A stretch of DNA of 64,000 nt, from positions 808,211 to 872,210 of the forward strand of contig CABFPE010000150.1 in the NCBI GenBank assembly GCA_900660155.1. Direction: 5' to 3'. Every line of letters begins with the position of its first letter. The first letter of the stretch is position 1. The DNA is from Hofstenia miamia. Lineage: Eukaryota; Xenacoelomorpha; Acoela; Hofsteniidae. The notes beneath the pieces are model-generated. The model worked only from the letters and a program-made list of their open reading frames with translations, was not told the origin of the DNA and searched no databases. Position numbers and translations under genes: made by a program. Positions 11,151-64,000 of this stretch are shown one piece after another.

Positions 11151-13083
11151 ATATTTGAGCGCAGTCATCTTCAATTTTCAATCGATTTATTTGAGCAAAT
11201 TAGCTTTGTGTCTTCATTAACATATATATTCATTATATATGTCATTAACATGTATTAATATGTGAAAATCAAACTGTGGTCAGTGAAAAAAGTGCGCATT
11301 GAAAATCGACATTGATAATTACAATTTTATCAGAAACAAATCAAGTTCACACAATATAGTTTGTAATAATGCATAAAACACAACAGCAGCCAATACTTCA
11401 AATTCATACAAATTATAATCTACATAAAATGACAGGTTTTTCAACCCCGCATTTTCTCATAGGCAGTAACCAAACGCTAAATCTATGATAAAAATATTTA
11501 CATCTTTTCGGTTTTACTAAAAGTTCATCATTAAGAGGAATCAGGAATATTTGTTGTCTTATTGAATTGACTACATCCTAAGCATGCATAGCAATTTACT
11601 ATACATACCACTTAATTCTTAAAAGTTTTCTTCACTTGTGTTTGAATTTTCCCATTTAAATATTTAAGTTCCTGTAATTGGTGTTTTCCCATGAGTATCA
11701 TCGTTGTAATAGATCGCATGATCAATAGATGCAACGTGACAAAAGTTGTCAATGTTATTCTCAAAGATATCACAAAAACTATGAATTAATTTTTCGTACT
11801 GAGCTTTTCTTACCGGACTGACTGGCGTGCGATTTATCAAATATTTCTGAAAATCCGATTAGCGGAAGATGATCTTACAAAATGACTTTCGAGAAGTCCT
11901 ACTACTTATATATTGATATTTTCTGATATTTCCATAGTTATTTTTGGTTGCACAAGTTTATTATTATGCCTTCGAATGCAATCGCTCCTATTAGAAAACA
12001 TTTCTTATACAGTAATCTATAAATATAACGTTGGACTGAGAATTCTTACAGAAAATGACCTCAAGTTCTAATGAGGACCAGTTTTAGAAGGAATGCATAG
12101 ATTCAACAATGAAAATTCAATTGGCTTCCACCTATATTTCCTACCAATGTAATTTTGTGAAATAAAATATTTCTACAAAGTAACATTACACATTACAAAT
12201 AAACAATAAAAACAATTCAAATTGAAATATACTGACCATAATCTCCACAAATGATTCGAAATATACAAATTAAGTATTGACATATATAGAATCTGCATAT
12301 TTACATATAGTACAATTAATAAATAGCACCAATGATCATCCATTGAAGTTAACAGTTACCTAAAAAGACATTTATATACCTCCATTTCCGAGCAGTTTCA
12401 TACCAGATTTAAACCATTTTTATACAGTTCGTAAATATTAAAAATGTGCATACTAAGACATTTTCAGATGAAATTGACAACATATAAACATTTCAAAGTT
12501 GTATAATATAAATGTTGCAACTTTTCTGGCTTGATCAATGACTGGTTCCATGAAGAGGGTGCACACACAGGAATTATATTAAATGAAAATTGAGGTGACC
12601 ACACAATTTTAACTGTATCAAAAATACAGCGTGCAAGTAAAGTAGTTAGTTGCCAAACAATAGCTCTTCATATGACGTCATTTTCACGAGTTATATCCTT
12701 CTATTTACTCCATTATTGACATGCCATCTCACTTTAATAAAAACATTTCACATCATGATATACTAACGCCGTGTTCACTTTACTGAAACCTATTATATAA
12801 TATGGATACAAATGAAATTTAAACATGTATTTTTTTCAAAAGCATCAGATCATATCAAGAGCTTATGGAAAACTTCAGTAAGGGCTAGCACTTCGTTAGA
12901 CTGTTAAAAGCAAACACAAGAATGCAAAATGAAGTGAAAAATCAATTCTAATCTCAAACTGAAAATGTGATAAGTGGAAATGCCATGCTTAGGAAATTAT
13001 TTTATCCATGCAAGCACGCAAACTTACCAAAAATCAATCTAATTTACAAAAGCAATCATAGGAAAGGTTGGAATACAACATAC
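11151..13083. other. Stretch below NEK1 exon 28; last NEK1 exon expected here
   Basis: Exon 28 ends at a donor in phase 1, so a terminal exon of a few codons and the 3' UTR should lie in this region of the minus strand. I cannot single out the acceptor. Otherwise A+T-rich with no recognisable gene. Confidence 0.4.
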
Positions 13084-56289
<43,206 letters not shown>

Positions 56290-56912
56290 CTCGCAAAAAG
56301 GCTAAAACCCTGAAATGCAAAAATATTAATAATAACTAAATAAAAAGATGAAATATTAACACTTTGATTCTTTGGTCAATGCCATTGCTATCTTTGATTA
56401 AAATTTTTATTTGTTCATGCAGTGATGCCACAGTGTTATGTTTCTAGTGATTTCTTTCCAATGATTCCCTTTGATATGTCATTTTTCACCGGCTTAATTG
56501 AGGAATAGAAACTGCGATTGTATCAAAGCGACAGTATAGTAACGATATAATAATTATGTAGCAAATAATAATAGCCTTAATGTTAAGTTATATCATAATT
56601 CACAAATCAGAAAAAGACACCTATGAAATGTACGAGTGCACATACATCCGTTTTCATAAATAACGTAGTGAAAAATGTTTTGGTATTGCAAGAACTCACA
56701 AAATTCATATGCAATGTATTACATAATTGAGAATTGTTTGCGGACATTTTACACAATACAACTACACTCGACCCGCATAAAGCATATTGAGTAAAATAGC
56801 TTCAGAAGATGAATTGACAACACCAACAATTTCAAGGCTGTTGTAGCTTGTTAAACTTTCCATTTTAGAATGTTGAGAGTTAATTCTATGTATAACTTAG
56901 ATTTGAGCCTAA
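56290..56912 (-). promoter_or_regulatory. NEK1: 5' flank of NEK1 coding exon 1
   Basis: The probable 5' UTR and promoter side of NEK1. Two acceptor-like sites (TTTCAG and TTTTAG) lie within 30 bases of the ATG, so a non-coding first exon upstream is likely. No clear TATA box or CpG-rich patch. Confidence 0.35.
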
Positions 56913-58150
56913 GGGTGCATTCACACAGAAAGATTGTGCTTGCTAGAGCGAGCTTTTTCCGTTCACACAGAAAGCGAGCTTGCGCTAGCTTTAAATCTTG
57001 GGTATTCACACAGAGAGATTGCGATATTTTCTAGCAATGTATTAAAGCCAGGGTGTTCACACAGCGCGATTGTGCGAGCTTGGGCTCGCTAGAGATTTAA
57101 ACAGTTGAGTTACTGAGAGAGCATTCACACAGAAAGATTTATCGCAATCCCAATTAAAGCCTAGCGCGAGCGATATTTTCTAACACATGTTTAAAGATAG
57201 TTCTATTCACACAGAAAGCGCGCGAGTGCGCGATTGTAAAAGATTGTAAATTTGATTTTAAACATGCTAAATATTTTTGACGATGACATCTCCCAATAAT
57301 TTAAATTCATGCCAAAAATTTGTACGAAGTACGTATAATATATTTAGTTTCAAATTATTATTTAATATTATCACAAAAATGGTATTATTGAACATATTTG
57401 TAAAATAGGTTTTGTCCACAACACTTTTTATTTATAGCAGTTACTAGTTGAAGTATAGTAACTGCTATTAATAAAAAATGTTTTGATTTCTATATTCTTA
57501 AAATCTGCCTAAATTAGAAAAAGTTTCTTAATTCACCCGTAATTTAGAATTTCAAAAAATAGAAATTGCATTAAGGTTTATCAAAATATTAAATAATTTA
57601 AGAAAAACAATAATTTTAATGAAGAATTTAATAGGCTGTCTAATCGCATAGATTCCATTGTATCAAATGATTTTCAGTTAGTTATTTACATAAAGATCAA
57701 TTAAATTGTAATAATGTTTACATATTAAAAATTATCCACTTTGATTCGCTCAAATGCAATAAAATATAACAATGTGTAGAGAATATTATTGAATATTTTC
57801 CTAATAGCAATTAAAAGCTCGCGTTCTGTGTGAACACTCTCGTATTAATACATTGCTAGAAATCTATCGCAAGCGCAAGCTCGCTTTCTGTGTGAATTCA
57901 ACTATCTTAAAACATGTGTTAAAAAATATAGCAAGCGCACGCCGTCTGTGTGAATTCAACTATCTTAAAACATGTGTTTAAATTACAAGCGCGATATCGC
58001 AATCTCTCTGTGTGAATACCCTCCTTTATTTCCTCTTGTTTAAATCTCAAGATTGGCTTTATCGCTCGCTTTCTGTGTGAATTCAACTATCTTAAAACAT
58101 GTGTTAAAAATACAAGCGCTATATCGCAAGCTTTCTGTGTGAATGCACCC
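56913..58150. mobile_element. 1238-bp inverted-repeat transposon with 6+6 inverted subrepeats, TAA target duplication
   Basis: The ends are GGGTGCATTCACACAGAAAG and its exact inverse; TAA flanks both (56910-56912, 58151-58153). Inward from the left end TTCACACAG occurs at 56920, 56962, 57005, 57056, 57124 and 57206; CTGTGTGAA occurs on the right at 57826, 57888, 57946, 58008, 58073 and 58133. Units also share CGAGC/GCGCGA words and ACATGTTTAAAGATAG. The A+T-rich centre (57260-57800) has no transposase. It lies about 620 bases upstream of the NEK1 ATG. Confidence 0.9.
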
Positions 58151-58153
58151 TAA

Positions 58154-61100
58154 GAGTGCTATTGAAGAGGAAGAGCTATTTTTGAAAAAAACAATTGCTT
58201 CTGTGCTTTCTTAACCTTATTCAGACATACAATCATACACAATTCATGACAGAATATTTTGGTGCTGATACAAATCATAATTCTGATTTTTTTAAAAATC
58301 AGATTTTTTCATCTTGAATATAGTTATTATCCATTCGATACCCTTTAATCTATTTCAATTAATGTTCATTTCATACTAAATCTACAGAAATAAATGTACT
58401 TAGCATGCAATGTTTGCTATTTGTGCAAATTTTTGAAACGGTGTGTATAAAAGTTTTAGAAATATTGATATGCAAATATTGAAAAAATCTTATTACATTG
58501 ACCAAATCAATATTGAAATCAGTAATGCCATGGGATCTATTCAAAATTTGCACATCAATATTTTTAAAACTTTTATGAACGGCATTTCTAAAATTTATTC
58601 AAAGTTTGCATGCTAAATTAAATTATTTTCTTGGAATTACATACGAGTAGATTATAAGTGAAAAAGAATATCTGTTAGTACCAGAGAAAAACTTTAAAGA
58701 TTATCTGCAAATAGCTTAAGCCAAGATGTACAGTACTTTGCATTGCAACATCATTGATGAATACAAAGAAAAATATGAATCTTAAAAAGAGATTTGGAAG
58801 CTCTGTTACGAATAAAATACTTCCCGCACACCATTAATTTATGCATCTCCAATATTGTGTATTAATTAAAGCGCTCAACAAATTAGAAATTCTCTATTTG
58901 TGTATTTACGTTGCCAAAATATTGGTTTTCTATTCAATAAGCATGATAAATATATGAGAATAAAATTTGCATTTTTAGAAATACAAAATTCATAATAATA
59001 CTGTTGTTATAAGAACAAATTTTAAATAATAACAATTACAAAAACAATGTCAAGAAATATATTAGAAGAATTTCTCATAATCCCATTTGGGGATAAATTT
59101 ACTTAACTCGGATCTACTTCAAATAAGGGAGGAATTCGAGAGCGGTAAATGGCTTATTTTCATTCTACAGAGTAATTATTAGAGCTAAGAACAAGAACAA
59201 ATATCAAAAGCTCCAAAAAATAGAATACCCGAAGCTGAGATTAGCTTAAATTCCCAGAGGAATTCTCACATTTCTACTGCACAAAATATCGAGGCTTGAC
59301 TCTACATAAAACAACAAATACTTTATGAAATATCAGATTGAGGATGGGTTTTAATAGATTTAATATTTTTAAAAAGTTAACTGGAAAGTAATAACATATA
59401 CCAAATAACAAAATGAAACAACTAACAAAAAATTTTTGGAAAAAATGTGAACAGTTGTCCTGTTTTTACTAAGAGCAAAAGTATTTAATAAGATGTAGAC
59501 AAAGTTTAAAAAAACATAGCAAAGTAACACAATAAAAAATAATAAATAAAATATTTTTTTTTAAATCTTAGTTTTGTCCCTTCCAATAGTGTTATAATTA
59601 AATTTTTATTGCTAAGCGCTGCATTTTTAAATGCCTATGTCTAATAGACATTGCTTTAAGAAAACGTTTATTCCATTCCATTTTGCTTTTTTTCATATTA
59701 ATACAAAAGTTTTTTGATAAATATGCTAAAATAATTTCTTTAATTTGCAAAAATGCGATTTTAAAGCATAAAGTGAAAGTTTATTTTGAAGCAATGACAT
59801 GTGCTAATGTAATACGATCACCTATACTATTGTCAATAGAATATGTTGTCTACTGTGCATTATCGGAAGTTCTATTTGTTGCAAATAGTCATAATTTTGC
59901 TAAATAAATATTAGATACATTTCTCTGACCTTCAACTATTAAAAACAATAAATTGAATTTACTTCGTATATTTAAGCTCATGTATGTCATATACGTTCTT
60001 CATTAATTCACTTATATTTTGCAATTTTTATTACTATAAAACTCCAAATACGTCAGACAATAACCTTTAGTTCTTTAACTTAAATATATAATCTATTTAT
60101 ACTATTTCTTGATTGATATATTTCGAATTTAAATAATGTTGAATGCATTTAACATGAGCATAAATAATACGGCAAATAAGTAATAATCTTTTTCGGGGTG
60201 TAATTCATTTTTTGAGAATGAAAGTTTAGTTGTAAAAGTGAAATACATTTGACTTAGCCTATGAATTCTAGCATATTTCAGTTCGAAGTTTGGCTTTGTT
60301 TTACTTACCGTCCGCCCATTTTTATCTACTTATGAAGTATAGCGTTTGAAGGCCAAAGCGCGTAGCTAAGAGGTTTAGGCATAGCACTTGTTTAGATCCC
60401 ATCACTGCTATCAACATTTGTAATTTTTTGAAAATACAATTTGTGATTTATTTACGGTTGGGGACGCTTGGGGACGTCACATATATTTTCAAACTCTGTA
60501 GAATTCATTCATCACATTTAAGCATTTAATTCTATTAAAATCATAGTATTCGAATTTTAATTAATTGTAAAATGAATTTCTAACTATCGTTTTTTCACAT
60601 CTTTGTATGAAGTGTTTTACTTCTAAAAACGTATACACTTCAAGCAACATTTCGAAACCTCAAACTAAATGCATTGTCTAGTGCAAAAATTGTACTTACT
60701 ATGGTATGGTATGCAAAAAATTGTCTGTTTCCTCACACCACTTTGGTTAGTTAACATCAATGTTCTGTTTTCCTAGGAATTTATTCCTTATATGATATAT
60801 TTAGTGTGTAAACTTGTATAATTTAAATATATTTACTGGGGGTTGTGCTTTTTGTTAATTTTAAAATAACGATGATTTTTGGATTTGAGAGCGCATATTT
60901 CAAAACTGAAAACCGTTTTTCTTTCACATCTATTTTTTTAGAAATTTGCACTTTAAATTACTGTATTTGCAGCATGTACAAGCATTTTTATTGCTAAAAT
61001 GGAGTCTGTTTTGAACAACAGTATTTAATTATTTGGACCTTTTTTCTGTAGCTTATTAATGTCAGTGTGTCAATATCATTAAGAGGATGTATACACAAAC

Positions 61101-61398
61101 AAAATGTATTTTTCTAAACTTGTGGAAATTTTTTTGCAAAATATCAACACCAAAGTATCTTGAAATTAATGAAAAATTTTATATCCCTAGGCTTGAGGAT
61201 CAAAACAAGTATTGTTCCTCACACACGGTTTGTCGCTGTTGCGTTGAATCTTTGTGCTGATAGAGCAAAGCAAAACCAACCTCTTTAGCATCTGGTGGTT
61301 CAATTGTGTGAAGGGAACCTCATGGGTATGACAGGGTGTTATTTTTGCAACTCCAATATATACCTTAGTATCCAAATTTACTGTCTGCTTTCTGCTAG
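58154..61398. other. Unassigned stretch
   Basis: A+T-rich with scattered short frames (e.g. 59683-59907 plus, 61187-61375 minus) that resemble nothing I know. At about 60360-60410 a weak tRNA-like A box (TAGCTAAGAGG) precedes a B-box-like GTTTAGATCCC at too short a distance to be a tRNA. Confidence 0.35.
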
Positions 61399-61469
61399 TA
61401 GTTCATGTCCCAGGTGATCCAATTCCAATACCTCCAAGAATAGTGGAAGACATTGGTATTCAAGTGCAG
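61399..61469 (+). CDS. Candidate internal exon of an unknown gene
   Basis: Bounded by TGCTAG acceptor and CAG|GTACTG donor; open in the frame HVPGDPIPIPPRIVEDIG. It ends in phase 0, matching the next candidate at 62993. I do not recognise the protein. Codon composition looks coding in contrast to the flanks. Confidence 0.45.
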
Positions 61470-62992
61470 GTACTGACTCATTATCTTTTAAATGATTTAG
61501 TATGAGTTCAGAACTTGGTTAAAGCCTCTGCTATTATTTTAGATTTCAGATTGAACTAAAACAGCTGTTGAATTCCAATGCATCATTTTCTTAGTACAAT
61601 CATCGTGAAAAATAAATAGGGTGCATGTATCTTCCATTTTTATCAAAATTTATCTTGGTATTTTCGTTGTCAAAAGTCTTATTGAAAAGCTAACTCTACA
61701 TAGAACTCTTGCGAATAACGCTTGTTTATAGGTTCATCTTAATGTAGTTTATGAGCAGTTTTATTGCCCACAAATTAGCAAACTTGGAAATGATGACAAA
61801 TTTCCTACAACAATAAACGAAGTGAATGAGTGCATTTGTGTCTTTCAGATACTTTGTTTAATATTCTTAGAAATAAACTTCCAAATTGTAAGGTTATTGT
61901 AGACGAATTGCTGAAAACTTTCTAACGCATGGTTGCTGAATGAGTGTGAAGATCTATTATCTTTACTTTTAGACTTGTAAAAATCCTCAAATGATCGAAA
62001 AAATCTAGGTCCACAGTTGAAACCAAATAATTAAAATGCACCTAATTCTACAAAACATAAAGAAGTTCTTCAAGTGTACACCTGTATTGTTTTGAAATAT
62101 TTTTTATTCATGAGGTTTTGTAATAATTCGTTCAAGCAACACTTAGTTAAATCACATTTCCTTGCTATTTCATAAAATATTTCGATGCAATCAATCAATG
62201 CAGTTGATTTGAGCCTTTGGAAAGAAATAATCAAGACGAGATAAAAAAATCTTAAAATTAGTTTAGTTGATGTAATTGATGAGGTGTTGCATTGTTGTAG
62301 ATAATTCGAGTTTAAGTATTTGGTTTTTCTTTAATATTTTATAATTCATGATAATTAACTTTCGGATTCTGAATACTGACTTTTAAATCCAGAGTAGACA
62401 GTGATTTCCTATAGCTTACGGTGTCATCTTTGTTAGTCTGCAAAATTTAACCATATTTCCAATAAAAATTTCACAATGACTATCTTCTTATGTCAGAATA
62501 TCAAATCGACGAAAAGTATTATTAAATCATTCTAAATTGATTACCTATGGTAGGGCCCGTGCCCGGTGCAACTGTGCTATTAAAAGGAAAAATACATAAA
62601 CTGTCATAATCATCAGTGAAGCTTACATCAATATAAAAATTAAATTTTTTGTTGAAATTTTACAACTAATCATTGGAGAAAGCGTGCTTCAAACGTCATA
62701 ACTATGATCAGAGCTAGTATTTATATGTATAAATATAAAGCTGATTTTTACGCATATTTGGACAAAGTTTTCTTTAATGTATATTTCTATGGCAGAGTGC
62801 ATATTTCATTGTATTTCACACGTAAATGTCACAGATGCCAAATATTTCACTGAATTTTATCTGTTCCTGCAACACCTCGAAACTGATGACTAAAAAATAT
62901 TGCGAGTTTTAAAATTTGTTTGTCTGCCTAGCGACAACTTAATGTTTCATTACAATGTCCTCAGTTTTGTCCTGAATCTATAACGCAATCAG

Positions 62993-63064
62993 ATTGAGAC
63001 ACTCGATGATGTCATGGAAATAATGCAGGGAGAGAAGTGCAAAGAAAAGCTGAATGCTTTCCAG
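62993..63064 (+). CDS. Candidate internal exon of an unknown gene
   Basis: Exactly 24 codons between an ATCAG acceptor and a CAG|GTAATC donor, reading IETLDDVMEIMQGEKCKEKL with NAFQ. Begins and ends in phase 0, so it can follow the 61399-61469 exon. It looks like an amphipathic helix. Family unknown; further exons would lie beyond 64000. Confidence 0.5.
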
Positions 63065-64000
63065 GTAATCTCGAATATTAGGACAAGTACAAATCCTTGC
63101 AATTGATGTTAATCCTTTAAATTTTCCCATATATAGAAATGCGCCCTTAGTCTAGGTGGGACAAATTCAAGCACCACAACGAATGTTCATGGCTGTTGAT
63201 TACTTGAAGCAACATTTATGTGTCTATTGGTATGAAAGTGTATACCTTTGTAATTGAATATTTTTCCTTTAATGTATTTTTTATGCATAGCTTAAAGCGT
63301 ATTTTCGAAATTTCGACGCATTGTTTGAAGATGCATATTTCGGAATATTTTTAAGCATGTAAATCCCAGCCCCAAACATAATTGACAACATACTAAGCAC
63401 TATCAAAATAATTAAATTGATGCTACATTGCATTGCTTGTATGACATTGTAAAATCAGTAAATTACATTAATTTTTCTAATGAAGTTAGCAACCTAAGCT
63501 ACTTACATTACAATATAATGTACATAAATACTATATTATTATTAATGCAATATCAGAAATGACAGTGAAATAGAATTCCTTAAAATTGATGAAGGCAATG
63601 AGTTTTATGTGTAGTATTTTATATACTGTTTTGTAATTTCTACGATAAATCTACAATGTAGATTCTACATGAAGATTAATGTTACACGAAATGCATATAC
63701 ATAGACCTAGTGTACATCAAACTAATTATTTTAAGATTTTTTATTTTAGATCCTCGAATCCCATCAAAACATTTCCATGCAGAGCCCGTATGCGCGGTCC
63801 ATGCACGTTACGGGCTTTACCCCAATTGATTACTAATCAATAAGGATTTTCTATATATTAATTAATTTATCTGTTCTATAACTTATATATAAATATTTTC
63901 TAAGAGGGCTAAGCGCTTTTTCGTTGGTATATTGAAATGTTTTGTGCAAATTTTCCTTTAATTTTTTTAATGCCTTGAGAAGGGCTGATATATATATATA
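63065..64000. other. Stretch to the window end
   Basis: A+T-rich, ending in a (TA)n tract. No feature seen apart from the possible continuation of the unknown gene at 61.4-63.1 kb. Confidence 0.35.

Noticed and set aside
56913-58150. CRISPR-like array because of evenly spaced short repeats
   Set aside because: The repeats invert at the centre, spacers share sequence, and the flanks have a TAA duplication; this is a transposon in an animal genome.
60350-60415. tRNA-derived SINE with A box TAGCTAAGAGG and B box GTTTAGATCCC
   Set aside because: The boxes are only about 25 bases apart, the B box is degenerate, and no body, tail or duplication is evident.

Overview
The window is animal nuclear DNA from a draft assembly. 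It is strongly A+T-rich, its protein genes are split by GT-AG introns, it carries the non-LTR, Penelope-like, Tc1 and MITE-type repeats usual in invertebrates, and it has single-N gaps (plus one 7-N gap). Gene content (a metazoan NEK1 kinase, a TRIM-type RING/B-box protein, a StAR-type START protein, an intronless divergent actin) shows an animal; the phylum cannot be fixed from this sequence.

The backbone is one large minus-strand gene, a NEK1-type NIMA-related kinase. I could place 28 coding exons from the start codon at 56289 down to 13084. They join in frame at every junction and give about 1155 codons; only a very short last exon was not found. Other genes lie in its introns: an intronless actin on the opposite strand (17814-18941), a RING/B-box/propeller gene on the same strand (39834-43098), and a StAR-like START gene on the same strand (27978-29550). 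The actin is on the same contig as NEK1 exons either side. The START gene sits on a contig with gaps at both ends, so its nesting is not proven.

Layout: 1-5.6 kb, TE debris (a TRIM-like propeller fragment, a Penelope-like RT plus GIY-YIG fragment, a 141-bp MITE). 5.6-11.2 kb, four broken non-LTR reverse transcriptase copies. 13-23 kb, NEK1 C-terminal exons with the nested actin. 23-32.5 kb, assembly-duplicated blocks, the START gene, a Tc1 relic and NEK1 exons 13-14. 34-38.4 kb, NEK1 coiled-coil and kinase exons and a hAT-like element. 39.4-43.1 kb, the TRIM-like gene with artificial repeats. 45.5-50.1 kb, a non-LTR element split by a TTA-flanked inverted-repeat element. 51.3-53.8 kb, a fold-back element and hAT-like low-complexity sequence. 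54.2-56.3 kb, NEK1 exons 1-4. 56.9-58.2 kb, a striking inverted-repeat transposon built of 6+6 inverted subrepeats. 58.2-64 kb, mostly unassigned, with two plausible plus-strand exons.

The most notable items are the divergent actin, which has Lys where actins have the catalytic-site Gln137 and lacks the acidic N-terminus; the three inverted-repeat elements with TAA/TTA target duplications; a perfect 53-bp palindrome starting at the YADD codons of a reverse transcriptase; a fold-back element made of degenerate ~20-30-bp units; and a systematic assembly artefact in which most N gaps abut near-identical duplicated blocks that copy whole exons.
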